A stretch of 64,000 nucleotides of DNA from Emticicia aquatica (GCF_923079645.1 NZ_CAKLPY010000002.1:1302001-1366000); one strand, 5' to 3'; shown: positions 7,463 through 16,821, numbered from the stretch's first letter. Notes: a model not told the origin generated them from the letters alone. Made by a program: numbers and translations.

Positions 7463-9814
7463 ATGAGAACTACGCTACTTAGTTTTCTTTTTCTTTGTTT
7501 TTCATTGAGCCTTGTTGCCCAAACAAAGTTTTTTCTCTCAGGTACAGTTACGGATAATATTTCGGGGCAAGGATTGCCACAAGCAAGTGTTTTTTTTTCG
7601 GGTTTATCGGGGGGAATACTTACGGATAGTTTGGGCAAGTTTAGTGTTCGCCTTCCTGCTCGTGGATATACAATTACTGTTCGTTCACTTGGTTATCGTC
7701 CCGAATCTTTTACCATAAACCTTAATCAAAATATATCTAAAATAATTCCGCTTTCTACTCGTGTGGGCGAATTAGAAGAGGTGGAAATAAAAACCACCAA
7801 AGAAGACCGAAATATTAAAGAAACTCAAATGGGTGTTGTAAAACTTGAAATGAAAAATCTCAAGAAAATCCCTGTTGTTTTTGGTGAAACAGACATCATA
7901 AAGGCATTGACTTTACAGCCTGGTATTACGACAGTAGGAGAGGGGGCGGGCGGATTTAATGTTCGTGGTGGGCGAGTTGACCAAAATTTAGTTTTACTCG
8001 ATGGAATGCCTATTTATAATACATCTCATCTTTTGGGGTTTTTGAGTAGTGTGAATGCGGACGCTTTATCGAACGTTTCATTATATAAAGCAGGAATTCC
8101 AGCTCAATACGGAGGCCGTTTATCTTCTTTGCTTGAAATGAATACCAAAAGCGGTAATAATGAAAAGATTAAAGGCTCAGTTGGCGTTGGTCTGATTACA
8201 ACAAAAGCTGTATTTGAGGGGCCAATTTTGAAAAATAAATTAACCTTTATGCTCGCAGGACGAATTGCCTATCCCAATTTTATGATAAAGCAATTTCCTG
8301 CCCCTTCCGATAAAAGCAAAGCTTTCTTTTATGATTTTAACGGCAAACTTCAGTATAAAATTAATGCAAAAAATGTGCTGACACTCAATACTTATGGAAG
8401 TTTTGATAATTTTAAATTTGCCGATGATACACTTTATTTTGCCAAAACACAAACCCTAAGTTTGCAATATAGCAGTAATGTGAGCAAGTCAGTTTCACTA
8501 AATATACAAGGTATTTATTGTAATTATAAATTCGGAACACAAGGTTTTCAGCAAGATTATGAATTTACGTTAAGTTCAAAAATTCAACACAACGAATTGC
8601 GAGCATTTGCTCTTTTTACGCCAAACGAAAAAGTTAAGGCTGAAATTGGAGCGAATGTCATAGACTATGCAATTAATCAAGGCGATTTACAACCTGATTT
8701 GGAGAAGTCAAATATCATTTCGATAAAACTTCCAAGAGAATTTGCTCGTGAAACATCACCGTATTTAAGTTTTGATTGGACGATTAATCCAAAATTGAGC
8801 TTGCAAGCAGGTGTTCGTTATTCATCTTTTCAGAATTTAGGTCCAAAATTGGTCTTTAATTATGTTGAAGGACAATCACGAACCAATCAGACAATTCAAG
8901 ACAGTATTTTATTTGCCAAAAGCAAACCAATTCAGCAATACAGCGGTATAGAACCAAGACTTTCTTTTAGGGTTGCTTTGTCAAAAACGACTGCTATTAA
9001 AGTGAACTTTAATCGAATGCGGCAATATGTTCATTTGATTTCAAATACTACTGCTATTTCTCCTGTCGATTTTTGGAAAGTTTCTGACACGTACATTCCG
9101 CCACAAATTGCTGACCAATTGGCATTGGGTATTTTCAAAAACTTTAAAGATAATACATACGAAACGTCGATAGAGACGTATTATAAAAATATTCAGAATT
9201 TAGTAGAATATAAAAATGGAGCTAGATTATTTTTCAATCCAAACCTCGAAACCGAGCTTTTGGCTGCTAAAGGTAAGGCTTATGGGGTAGAGGTTAGTGT
9301 TCAAAAAAACAAAGGAAACTTGAAAGGCTCATTTGCGTATGCTTATTCAAGAACGCTAGCTAAAGTAGATTCAGATTTTCCAACCGAACAAATTAATCGA
9401 GGCCAATGGTTTCCGTCAACCTTTGACAAGCCGCATAATTTATCGATTTCGATTCAACAATTTTTAGGAAATGGTTGGACGTTTTCATCCAATTTTGTTT
9501 ATGCCTCTGGTCGCCCCGCAACCTATCCAGACCGAACCTATCGACTTTTAGGAAAAACCGTAATTGATTATTCATCACGAAATCTTGATAGAATTCCTGC
9601 TTATCATCGCTTAGATGTGGCCTTAATAAAAGACAGTCGAAAAACATCTGACCAAAAACGATACAAGACATATTCACTGTCATTTTATAATCTGTATGGT
9701 CAGCGAAACCCGTATTCGGTTTATTTTGCTCGATTCAATAACTCAATTAGAGCGTATCGTTTGTCGGTTTTTGGAAATATTATTCCAGCAATATCAGTCA
9801 CATACAACTTCTGA
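7463..9814 (+). CDS. TonB-dependent receptor with N-terminal carboxypeptidase-like regulatory domain
   Basis: 783 residues. Order: a signal peptide (1-20, cleaved after LSLVAQ); a beta-sandwich of the CarboxypepD_reg-like type at about 24-110 (SGTVTDNISGQGLPQASVFF ... GYTITVRSLGYRPESF); a plug domain at about 115-230 that includes LQPGITTVGEGAGGFNVRGG and LLDGMPIYN; then a beta-barrel to the C-terminal phenylalanine (VTYNF). It takes up a ligand through the outer membrane using TonB energy. At 783 residues it is shorter than SusC proteins (about 1000), and it is followed by DUF4249 rather than SusD, so it is probably not a classical polysaccharide system. The next gene starts 4 bases after its stop. 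Ligand unknown. Confidence 0.9.
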   Translation: MRTTLLSFLFLCFSLSLVAQTKFFLSGTVTDNISGQGLPQASVFFSGLSGGILTDSLGKFSVRLPARGYTITVRSLGYRPESFTINLNQNISKIIPLSTRVGELEEVEIKTTKEDRNIKETQMGVVKLEMKNLKKIPVVFGETDIIKALTLQPGITTVGEGAGGFNVRGGRVDQNLVLLDGMPIYNTSHLLGFLSSVNADALSNVSLYKAGIPAQYGGRLSSLLEMNTKSGNNEKIKGSVGVGLITTKAVFEGPILKNKLTFMLAGRIAYPNFMIKQFPAPSDKSKAFFYDFNGKLQYKINAKNVLTLNTYGSFDNFKFADDTLYFAKTQTLSLQYSSNVSKSVSLNIQGIYCNYKFGTQGFQQDYEFTLSSKIQHNELRAFALFTPNEKVKAEIGANVIDYAINQGDLQPDLEKSNIISIKLPREFARETSPYLSFDWTINPKLSLQAGVRYSSFQNLGPKLVFNYVEGQSRTNQTIQDSILFAKSKPIQQYSGIEPRLSFRVALSKTTAIKVNFNRMRQYVHLISNTTAISPVDFWKVSDTYIPPQIADQLALGIFKNFKDNTYETSIETYYKNIQNLVEYKNGARLFFNPNLETELLAAKGKAYGVEVSVQKNKGNLKGSFAYAYSRTLAKVDSDFPTEQINRGQWFPSTFDKPHNLSISIQQFLGNGWTFSSNFVYASGRPATYPDRTYRLLGKTVIDYSSRNLDRIPAYHRLDVALIKDSRKTSDQKRYKTYSLSFYNLYGQRNPYSVYFARFNNSIRAYRLSVFGNIIPAISVTYNF

Positions 9815-9818
9815 AACT

Positions 9819-10865
9819 ATGAAAAAGAACATAATATTATTGTTTTTGGCTGTTATGATGCAATTATCGTGCATTGAAGAATTGGAATTGCCATATCGAA
9901 ACGAAGAGCCAATTTTGGTTGTTGATGGTGAAGTAACCAATGAAGCTCCGCCATATAATCTGCGGTTAAGCTATTCAGGAAAGTTTGTTTCGGGTAGCAT
10001 TATTACATCAAATTTGGCTGTGAATGGTGCGAGAGTAATATTATCGGACGAGAAGGGAAACTCGGTACGATTCAAACAAAATATTTACGAACCAGCACTT
10101 TATCAAACAGACGCAAAATTTAGGTGCGAAATTGGTCGAACGTATGCGTTGCGAATAGAAATGCCCGATGGAAAAGTCTATATTACTAAGCCTCAGTTAA
10201 TGAAAGACGTTTCACCAATAACGAATATTTATGCCAATAAAATCAAGAACTTTATTCGATTTTATATTGATACAAAAGACCCAGCCAATTCGGTTGATTA
10301 TTACCGTTGGAAAAGCTATTCGATAAGTTTGAAATCAACAATTGGACCGTCAAACTCAAATGAGAGTGGAAATGCCAACGGCACATGTAGTACGTCTTGT
10401 TGGGCATATAATCGAGAAGATGCTGCTAATATTTTTTCAGATAGATATATCAATGGAAATGAAATAAAAAAACGCTTGGTGCTTTTTTCACCCATTGAAG
10501 AAACCGCTCCACTTTCTCGACATTATGCCGAAGTAAAGCAGATGTCTATTTCACAAGAAGCGTATCTTTTTTGGCAACAATATGAAGAGCAAAAAACACG
10601 TACAGGAAGTATTTTTGACCCGTTGCCAGCTACGATTATTGGAAATATAGTAAATGAAAAAAATGATAAAGATTTTGCTTTAGGTTTTTTTGGTGTTTCG
10701 GGCGTGACTACCAAAAGATTAATGGTTGAACCCGCCAATCTAAGTTTTTCAACCGAAGAAAGCATAAATCTTCGTCCACCAGTTGTAGTAACAACACGCC
10801 TTTCTGGAAATTGCGAAACCACTTATCCTTCTTATGGCTGTACTCCACCCGTAGAATGGAAATAA
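9819..10865 (+). CDS. DUF4249 family outer-membrane lipoprotein
   Basis: 348 residues from the ATG at 9819; longer in-frame starts lie inside the receptor gene. The N-terminus MKKNIILLFLAVMMQLSC is a lipoprotein signal with the lipobox L-S-C, giving lipidated Cys18. The mature part starts with EELELPYRNEEPILVVDGEVTNEAPPYNLRLS..., the usual beginning of DUF4249: a carboxypeptidase-like beta-sandwich, then a region with conserved cysteines (GTCSTSC near 190, CETTYPSYGC near the end). Members are regularly encoded right after a TonB-dependent receptor in Bacteroidota, and they are thought to act with it at the cell surface as SusD does with SusC; the biochemical function is unknown. Coupling to the receptor gene (4-base gap) supports a joint role. 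Confidence 0.85.
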   Translation: MKKNIILLFLAVMMQLSCIEELELPYRNEEPILVVDGEVTNEAPPYNLRLSYSGKFVSGSIITSNLAVNGARVILSDEKGNSVRFKQNIYEPALYQTDAKFRCEIGRTYALRIEMPDGKVYITKPQLMKDVSPITNIYANKIKNFIRFYIDTKDPANSVDYYRWKSYSISLKSTIGPSNSNESGNANGTCSTSCWAYNREDAANIFSDRYINGNEIKKRLVLFSPIEETAPLSRHYAEVKQMSISQEAYLFWQQYEEQKTRTGSIFDPLPATIIGNIVNEKNDKDFALGFFGVSGVTTKRLMVEPANLSFSTEESINLRPPVVVTTRLSGNCETTYPSYGCTPPVEWK

Positions 10866-10873
10866 TATTTTTT

Positions 10874-11998
10874 ATGAAAAAGACCGCCACAAAATTACTC
10901 GTCAGTAGTTTGATAATTTTAATTTTCGCGTGTAAAAAGAATGAGCTTCCAATAGTTGATAAAACACCAGCTCAGGAAATACCTCCAACGTACACGCCAG
11001 ATTCGCCTATGTGGAAAAAACTAGCGTCTCCAATTAATTTTGAATATTCAAATGGGCTTCTTAGGACACAATCCGAAAACCTTTATACTTGCGTCATGGC
11101 AAGACCAGATACATTAAACGACCACTTGAAAGTAGATAATTTCAGTCATATTGACATAATGGGAAATATTGATGCCAACACAATTATTGCAGGTTCGTAT
11201 ATTCCTGAAAATAATTATTGGACTTTACAAAAAAGTGAAGGGAAACCTCGTTATTCACCCATTTTGATTGGCCCCTTAGCTGTTTTTAACCGTGTAGATG
11301 TGCTTTATTTCTCTTTATTTGGTGGTGGATATTCTATTGATGAAAGTTATCCAACAGGTATTGAGTTTTTTAAAGACCGTTGGTTAAGATCGGATTTTAA
11401 CCAAAGTGGCGAAATCGTACCAAATACGCTGCTGACAAGTTTTATGGCCAACAATGGAGGGTATTTTATTGAAAATAATGAAAAAAAACAGCTTTGGTAC
11501 ATAAGCAAGATTCAAGTTTATGAAAAAAAGAAACCATTTTCAGGCGATTTTTTTGATAAATTTGTAATGTCATCTGCCAAAATTAAGCATAAAGATTATG
11601 GTTTTATGATTGCTGAAAGTCAAGATGAAAAAATTAGAACCAAAGATTTTTATCAATATGACACAGATTTAGATATTTGGACAAAAAAAGCAGATTTCCC
11701 AGGAGAAGACCGTTACGAAGGAACGATGTTTGGCGTAGATGATAAAATCTATTATGGCCTTGGACAAAGTAAAACCGAAGCAAAAGGATTTAGAGATATT
11801 TGGCAGTACGACCCTCAAACAAACCAATGGCGTAATTTTGCAACTTATCCAGGAAGTGGAAATATCAAGGTTGCCACCGCCATGGTCTCAGGTAAAGTAT
11901 ATATTGGATTTGGTTATTATATTGGTTCAACGGCTATCAAAACTGAAAAGTATATTGGCGTATCTGATTTTTGGCAATTTGTACCAAGTTTAAAATAA
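10874..11998 (+). CDS. Kelch-repeat (galactose-oxidase-like beta-propeller) lipoprotein
   Basis: 374 residues from the ATG at 10874. MKKTATKLLVSSLIILIFAC is a lipoprotein signal with lipobox I-F-A-C (Cys20). The C-terminal half shows kelch-type blades: YQYDTDLDIWTKKADFPGEDRYEGTMFG ... KIYYGLG and DIWQYDPQTNQWRNFATYPG ... AMVSGKVYIGFGY, with the pattern (YD/YDP)-x-x-x-x-W. The N-terminal half is more diverged but has similar spacing, so a six- or seven-bladed propeller is likely. It follows the DUF4249 gene after 8 bases and ends at a terminator, making a three-gene operon. It is probably a surface-exposed binding protein of the same uptake system. Ligand unknown. Confidence 0.75.
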   Translation: MKKTATKLLVSSLIILIFACKKNELPIVDKTPAQEIPPTYTPDSPMWKKLASPINFEYSNGLLRTQSENLYTCVMARPDTLNDHLKVDNFSHIDIMGNIDANTIIAGSYIPENNYWTLQKSEGKPRYSPILIGPLAVFNRVDVLYFSLFGGGYSIDESYPTGIEFFKDRWLRSDFNQSGEIVPNTLLTSFMANNGGYFIENNEKKQLWYISKIQVYEKKKPFSGDFFDKFVMSSAKIKHKDYGFMIAESQDEKIRTKDFYQYDTDLDIWTKKADFPGEDRYEGTMFGVDDKIYYGLGQSKTEAKGFRDIWQYDPQTNQWRNFATYPGSGNIKVATAMVSGKVYIGFGYYIGSTAIKTEKYIGVSDFWQFVPSLK

Positions 11999-12028
11999 AA
12001 ACCGCCTCTCAAAATAGAAAGACGGTTT
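11999..12028. terminator. Terminator between the kelch lipoprotein and acyl-CoA dehydrogenase genes
   Basis: AAACCGCCTCTC (11999-12010) pairs with GAAAGACGGTTT (12017-12028), 10 of 12 positions, followed by TATTGGTTTTT. It lies between convergent genes. Confidence 0.65.
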
Positions 12029-12080
12029 ATTGGTTTTTAATTGTTGATTCTAAGCCATTTTAAAAAATATACCCTATTCT

Positions 12081-13880
12081 TTAAAAAATGTATTTGTTTT
12101 CCGCAATCATGGCGTCGGCTACACGACGACGAGCATTTTTGAGGTTCATTGGTTCAATCTTCGTGAACCTTTTCAAGCCCATGAGCATCACTCTTAGCTC
12201 ATCACCTTCGGCAAAAGAGGTAATCGCTTCACGTCCTGCGTTATTAACTTTAGTTACAGCTTCGTTCAAATAAATTAATGCCATATCTTTTTGCAATTCA
12301 CAAGCCGCCTCTCCTTTGATACCGATTAATTTTTCTACCCTTAATAATGCTGATTCGGCTACATAAATTTCGATAGCCATATCTGCAACATTCATCAAAA
12401 TTTCTTGTTCACTCGAAAGCGACATCATGAATTTCTGAACAGCCGCTCCAGAAACCATCAATGCAGCTTTTTTCAAGTTTTTCAATACTTTTTTCTCTGC
12501 CGCAAAAATTGTTTCATCATCAGAAGCTCCAAAATCAGGAATCGACATGATTTCTTTGGCAACCGCCATTGCTGGACCCATTAAATCAATTTCACCTTTC
12601 ATGGCACGTTTCAAAAGCATATCAACAATCAACATACGGTTGATTTCGTTTGTGCCTTCAAAAATACGATTGATACGAGCATCACGGTACGAACGCTCCA
12701 TTGGAGCATCGGCCGAATAACCCATTCCGCCATAAACTTGTAAACTTTCGTCAACTACATAGTCAAGAACTTCCGAGCTATGTACCTTCATAATTGCACA
12801 TTCGATAGAAAACTGCTCCAAAGCTTTCAATTTTGCTTCGGCATCATTTAATCCTTGTGCTTTTAAATCTTCAATGGCATCATCAATATTTTGTCCTGCA
12901 CGGTAATTAGCTGTTTCAGAAGCAAAAATACGTGTTGCCATTTCTGCCAATTTATATTTTATTGCTCCAAAAGTAGCAATCGAAACCCCAAATTGTTTGC
13001 GTTCGTTGGCGTAATTAATAGCATAATTCAATGAACCTTTCGAGCCACCAACTACGGCAATACCTAATTTGATACGACCAATATTTAGAATATTTACGGC
13101 AATTTTAAACCCATTTCCACGGGTTGAAAGCATATTTTCAACAGGAACGTGACAATCATTAAAGAAAACTTGACGAGTATCTGAGCCTTTGATACCAAGT
13201 TTATGCTCAGGTTCGTTCATCGTAATTCCACCAAACGATTTTTCTACAATAAATGCAGTAAGGCTTTTGTCATCATCAATTTTTGCGAAAACAATATATA
13301 GTTCCGCAAAGCCACCGTTGGTAATCCACATTTTTTGGCCATTAATGATATAGTGTTTGCCATCTCCCGAAAGAACAGCTTTCGATTTGCCCGAATTAGC
13401 ATCTGAACCCGAATCTGGTTCTGTCAAACAGTAAGCGGCTTTCCACTCACCAGAAGCCAAAAGTGGTAAATATTTTGCTTTTTGCTCTTCGTTTCCATAA
13501 TAAACAATCGGCAAAGTTCCGATACCTGTATGAGCCGATTGAGCCACCGAAAACGAGTGACCAGTTCCGAGAGCCTCAGCAACCAACATCGAAGTATTAA
13601 AATTCATACCAAAACCGCCATACTCTTCAGGAACCGCCACGCCCAAAAGTCCTAATTCACCTGCTTTTGTCATCAATGTTGACATTAATTCTGGAGATTT
13701 GGCTGAATCGATTTCGTTGAGGCGTGGATGAACTTCTGTTTTCAAGAAATCACGACACGTTTCGGCAATCATTTGTTGTTCTTCCGTAAATTCTTCAGGA
13801 ATGAAAATTTGGTGAGCTTCTACGTCTTTTATCAAAAATTCGCCACCTTTTATCGATGCTTTGTTTTCGGTTGCTGTCAT
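12081..13880 (-). CDS. Acyl-CoA dehydrogenase, long form with C-terminal extension
   Basis: 599 residues. It oxidises acyl-CoA to trans-2-enoyl-CoA with FAD, the first step of beta-oxidation. Signature segments: the N-terminal helical domain (EFTEEQQMIAETCRDFLKTEV), AYCLTEPDSGSDANS near 150 (FAD/substrate site), KMWITNGGFAELYIVFAK near 183, RKQFGVSIATFGAIKYKLAEMATR near 290, and IFEGTNEINRMLIVDMLLKR near 410, where the E of F-E-G-T is at the catalytic-base position. About 170 extra residues follow the catalytic domain, as in the very-long-chain/ACAD9-like branch, so long acyl chains are a likely substrate (inference). The gene stands alone, and its promoter is flanked by two copies of a palindromic site, which suggests control by a fatty-acid-responsive repressor. 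Confidence 0.92.
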   Translation of the reverse strand: MTATENKASIKGGEFLIKDVEAHQIFIPEEFTEEQQMIAETCRDFLKTEVHPRLNEIDSAKSPELMSTLMTKAGELGLLGVAVPEEYGGFGMNFNTSMLVAEALGTGHSFSVAQSAHTGIGTLPIVYYGNEEQKAKYLPLLASGEWKAAYCLTEPDSGSDANSGKSKAVLSGDGKHYIINGQKMWITNGGFAELYIVFAKIDDDKSLTAFIVEKSFGGITMNEPEHKLGIKGSDTRQVFFNDCHVPVENMLSTRGNGFKIAVNILNIGRIKLGIAVVGGSKGSLNYAINYANERKQFGVSIATFGAIKYKLAEMATRIFASETANYRAGQNIDDAIEDLKAQGLNDAEAKLKALEQFSIECAIMKVHSSEVLDYVVDESLQVYGGMGYSADAPMERSYRDARINRIFEGTNEINRMLIVDMLLKRAMKGEIDLMGPAMAVAKEIMSIPDFGASDDETIFAAEKKVLKNLKKAALMVSGAAVQKFMMSLSSEQEILMNVADMAIEIYVAESALLRVEKLIGIKGEAACELQKDMALIYLNEAVTKVNNAGREAITSFAEGDELRVMLMGLKRFTKIEPMNLKNARRRVADAMIAENKYIF

Positions 13881-13914
13881 GGTATTTATAGTTGAATATT
13901 GCCTGTGAAATTAT

Positions 13915-13926
13915 TATGCGTGCATA
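13915..13926. promoter_or_regulatory. Palindromic operator candidate, copy 1 (TATGC-GT-GCATA)
   Basis: A perfect 5+2+5 palindrome just downstream of the predicted transcription start of the acyl-CoA dehydrogenase gene. It is repeated at 13958-13969. Surrounding bases are also shared between the two copies (AAATTATTATGC before, GCATACT after), so the conserved unit is about 21 bp with only the two central bases different. Confidence 0.6.
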
Positions 13927-13932
13927 CTGTTA

Positions 13933-13964
13933 CAAAGATAAATGTTTTTAAAATTATTATGCAA
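13933..13964 (-). promoter_or_regulatory. Promoter of the acyl-CoA dehydrogenase gene
   Basis: Read on the minus strand: TTG (13964-13962), 21 bases, then TATCTTTG (13940-13933), an exact match to the Bacteroidota -7 box. Transcription would start near 13926, about 45 bases before the ATG at 13880. Palindrome copy 2 covers the -33 element and copy 1 covers the start region. Confidence 0.65.
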
Positions 13965-13969
13965 GCATA
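13958..13969. promoter_or_regulatory. Palindromic operator candidate, copy 2 (TATGC-AA-GCATA)
   Basis: A second copy of the palindrome, 43 bases (about four helical turns) from copy 1, overlapping the predicted -33 element. Binding of one regulator dimer to each copy would block RNA polymerase. Confidence 0.6.
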
Positions 13970-14121
13970 CTAATAAAAATATTTTTTGTTTCATCAAACA
14001 AGACTGTTTAACTGTGATTTTGAGAGAATTACTCAAATAATTTTTTTGTAATACAACTATTCAGTTAGTTGTTGCATTGTCTCAATAAAACCACAACATT
14101 AACCACCTAAATAACAACCAT

Positions 14122-15954
14122 ATGAAACTTTATATAATTTTATTGCTGTCTGTTTTAACTTCGAATTCCCTTGCACAAACGCCACATTTTCTTGAAAAAG
14201 TAGTTGAAAATCCAAGAGAAATAGTTTGTGCTTCGGGAATTAAAGATTATTATTTAGCGGGCGAAAAACTTAGCTTGATGGCGATTGTCAAAGAATCGGA
14301 TACTCAAAAAGAAACAGAATTAAGTATTCCTTTATATGTTGACTTCATTGATTTAGCTAATGGTAAGTTAATAAAACACTATATTTTGAAAATGGAGAAT
14401 GGAAAAGTTTCTCTTTCTGTTTCACTACCATCAGAGTTAGTAACGGGTAATTATCAAATAAGGGCTTATACTAATTGGATGAGAAATTTTTCAGAAAATG
14501 GTTTTTTTACACAAAACTTCACAGTTTTCTCTCAAAATTTTAAAGAAGAAATGTCTAAAGTCAATAAACAAACAGACATTGATACTTTACTGATTCATGT
14601 GGAAGGAGGTCAATTGGTTAATGGATTAAAGTCTAAAATTGTGATTGAAACCAAAGATAATTTTGGTTTAAAAATAAGTGTTCCATTTCTGCTGATAAAC
14701 AACAAAAAAGACACTTTGGTAAACACACAAACAGACACATTGGGTCTTGCAGTTTTTGATTTAGTACCTAAATTGGATGAAAAGTATCAAGTTATTGTAA
14801 AAAACAAGATATTTTATCTGCCAAAAACAAAAACAGAAGGTTCTGTATTGATGGTAGATAATTTGAGTAATAAAGAAAAAATACGCGTTTTCATACAAAA
14901 CAATAATGCTAAAACGGATTCGATTGGTTTGGTTTTAATGCATAATGGTGAGCTAATTTATTGGAAATATTATCAGAATAATAAACCATCGTTGCTAATC
15001 AACATTCCTAAAAATGATTTAAAAGGAATCATTCAATGTTTTTTAATCGATAAGAATAGCACCGAATTAGCTGAACGTTCCGTTGAAATACCCGCAAGTG
15101 ATTCCCTTGTTGATATTTTAACGAACGATATTATTTTATTGACAAAACAACCTTCCCATTCATTATTCTTTATCAAATCACTTCCGTTTACTATTGAAAA
15201 GGGTCTTTCTATTTCTGGAAGAGTAAGTCGATTGAATGGTAAGGAACAAAAAAAAGAAATGCAACTCTCAATGGTTTTGACCGCAACAAAAGATGATACT
15301 ACAACACAAAAGACAACTCCATTCTTTATTACCAGCAAGGATAAGTTTATTTTTGAAAATCTTGATTTTTATGGTAAAAAACGAGTAACATTTGTAGCAC
15401 CGAATAATACCATAACCATGGATACCGCATTATCTGTTCCGTCAATTAATCGACAAAAAGTGCCTATTAATTGGAAGCTGGTTGATAATTCTTATGAATT
15501 GACCGAATTAGAAAAGAAAAAAAACACTTTGACTTTAGAGAAAATCAGGAAAGAGCGAGAAAATATAATGCTCGAAGAAATAGTTGTAAAAGCTAAGAAA
15601 CTAGACCCAAATGCAATAAATGGGATATCGCCTAGCATAGTTATTGAAGAAAAAAAGATTGTAAATAAACCTTCAATGTCAAGCATTTTAGAGATGTTAA
15701 TGAGAGGGCGTGGTATTAGGTTTGCAAACCTTCGTGTATTTATTGATTCTCAAATGTTATTAAAAGAAGATATGGCGAATATTGATTTTGATATTAGTCC
15801 ATCATCTGTTGAAAAAATTATGATTTTTGAAAATATAGTGCCTCCTACCTATGGCAATGTTGACTGTGCTATTGTAATTGTCATGCGTAGAGGTTTTAAT
15901 TTTAATGCTAAACCCAATGAATCTTTTATTGTGAATGGGTATTACAAAGAGTAG
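14122..15954 (+). CDS. Exported protein with MG2-like domain and C-terminal TonB plug-like domain
   Basis: 610 residues with a signal peptide (1-19, cleaved after SNSLAQ). Residues 30-145 resemble the macroglobulin MG2-type beta domain found in many Bacteroidota envelope proteins: YYLAGEKLSLMAIV ... LYVDFIDLANGKLI ... LPSELVTGNYQIRAYTNWMRNF. The middle (150-480) looks like further beta-sandwiches. The last 120 residues (MLEEIVVKAKK ... SMSSILEMLMRGRGIRF ... RVFIDSQMLL ... FENIVPPTYGNVDCAIVIVMRRG) are like a TonB-receptor plug, but no beta-barrel follows. Family members usually run to 800-1000 residues, so this one is short. It stands alone after its own intergenic region. A role in cell-surface binding or assembly is a guess. 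Confidence 0.65.
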   Translation: MKLYIILLLSVLTSNSLAQTPHFLEKVVENPREIVCASGIKDYYLAGEKLSLMAIVKESDTQKETELSIPLYVDFIDLANGKLIKHYILKMENGKVSLSVSLPSELVTGNYQIRAYTNWMRNFSENGFFTQNFTVFSQNFKEEMSKVNKQTDIDTLLIHVEGGQLVNGLKSKIVIETKDNFGLKISVPFLLINNKKDTLVNTQTDTLGLAVFDLVPKLDEKYQVIVKNKIFYLPKTKTEGSVLMVDNLSNKEKIRVFIQNNNAKTDSIGLVLMHNGELIYWKYYQNNKPSLLINIPKNDLKGIIQCFLIDKNSTELAERSVEIPASDSLVDILTNDIILLTKQPSHSLFFIKSLPFTIEKGLSISGRVSRLNGKEQKKEMQLSMVLTATKDDTTTQKTTPFFITSKDKFIFENLDFYGKKRVTFVAPNNTITMDTALSVPSINRQKVPINWKLVDNSYELTELEKKKNTLTLEKIRKERENIMLEEIVVKAKKLDPNAINGISPSIVIEEKKIVNKPSMSSILEMLMRGRGIRFANLRVFIDSQMLLKEDMANIDFDISPSSVEKIMIFENIVPPTYGNVDCAIVIVMRRGFNFNAKPNESFIVNGYYKE

Positions 15955-16026
15955 ATTCTACTTTTTTGGTATTAAAATAATATAAAACTTTGTGTTCTAT
16001 TTTGAATAATCATTCGTTTAAAAAAA

Positions 16027-16821
16027 ATGAGACAAACCTTCCAAGCACGAGCAGAAATGCCGCAAGGAGCTAATAAAGTCCTTGACCGTAGAAATATTGA
16101 AAATTCTTATTCGAGTCTGCTTGGGCTACTCACGAGTGAACTGTCGGTGTTGGATGTGGGTTGTGGCTCGGGAGCGATTACCGCCGATATTGCTCAAAGA
16201 GTAAACGGAAAGGTTGTGGGTATTGATTTTAGCCAACATTTAATCGAAATGGCTCAAAAAAACTATGGGCATATTCCAAACCTGAGTTTTGAAGTAGCTA
16301 ATATCAATGATTATGTTTCGGACGAATCTTTTGATTTGGTGATTGCTGCCCGAACGTTACAATGGGTCAATAATCCTGTGGAAGTTGTGGCCAAAATGGT
16401 CAGTTTGTTGAAAACAGGTGGAAAAGTTTCTATTAATGACTATAATCACACAAAAATTGAATGGTCGCCTGCTCCGCCAAAATCAATGTTAGATTTTTAT
16501 GACGCATTTTTGCGTTGGCGGCATGACGCAGGCTTTGATAATCAGATTGCAGATAATTTGTCAAGTATTTATAAAAGTTTAAGTTTGTCTGATATTAATA
16601 TCATAAAACAACATGAAACGTGCTTGCGTGGTGAAGAAGGTTTTGAGGCTGCCATCAGAATTTGGCATATTGTAGCCGAAACACGTGGAAAACAAGTTGT
16701 TCAAGATGGATATTGTTCGGAAGAATTACGCAAACAAGCAATGGCTGATTATGACACTTGGATAATAACCGATGCTCAACAAATGACACTTTATTTGTTA
16801 GCGGTTGAAGGGACTGTTTAA
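16027..16821 (+). CDS. Class I SAM-dependent methyltransferase
   Basis: 264 residues. The SAM-binding core is plain: SVLDVGCGSGAITADIAQR (motif I, about 38-57), GKVVGIDFSQHLIEMAQ (acidic loop, about 60-76), FEVANINDYVSDESFDLVIAARTLQWV (motifs II/III), then LLKTGGKVSINDYNH. It belongs to the Methyltransf_11/25 group. Neither neighbour suggests a substrate: upstream is an envelope protein gene and downstream the convergent argD. The start ATG directly follows an A-rich stretch typical of this genome. Confidence 0.85.
   Translation: MRQTFQARAEMPQGANKVLDRRNIENSYSSLLGLLTSELSVLDVGCGSGAITADIAQRVNGKVVGIDFSQHLIEMAQKNYGHIPNLSFEVANINDYVSDESFDLVIAARTLQWVNNPVEVVAKMVSLLKTGGKVSINDYNHTKIEWSPAPPKSMLDFYDAFLRWRHDAGFDNQIADNLSSIYKSLSLSDINIIKQHETCLRGEEGFEAAIRIWHIVAETRGKQVVQDGYCSEELRKQAMADYDTWIITDAQQMTLYLLAVEGTV

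Noticed and set aside
7463..9814. Calling the receptor SusC and the lipoprotein SusD
   Set aside because: The receptor is about 200 residues shorter than SusC and the lipoprotein has the DUF4249 beginning, with no SusD-type helical repeats.
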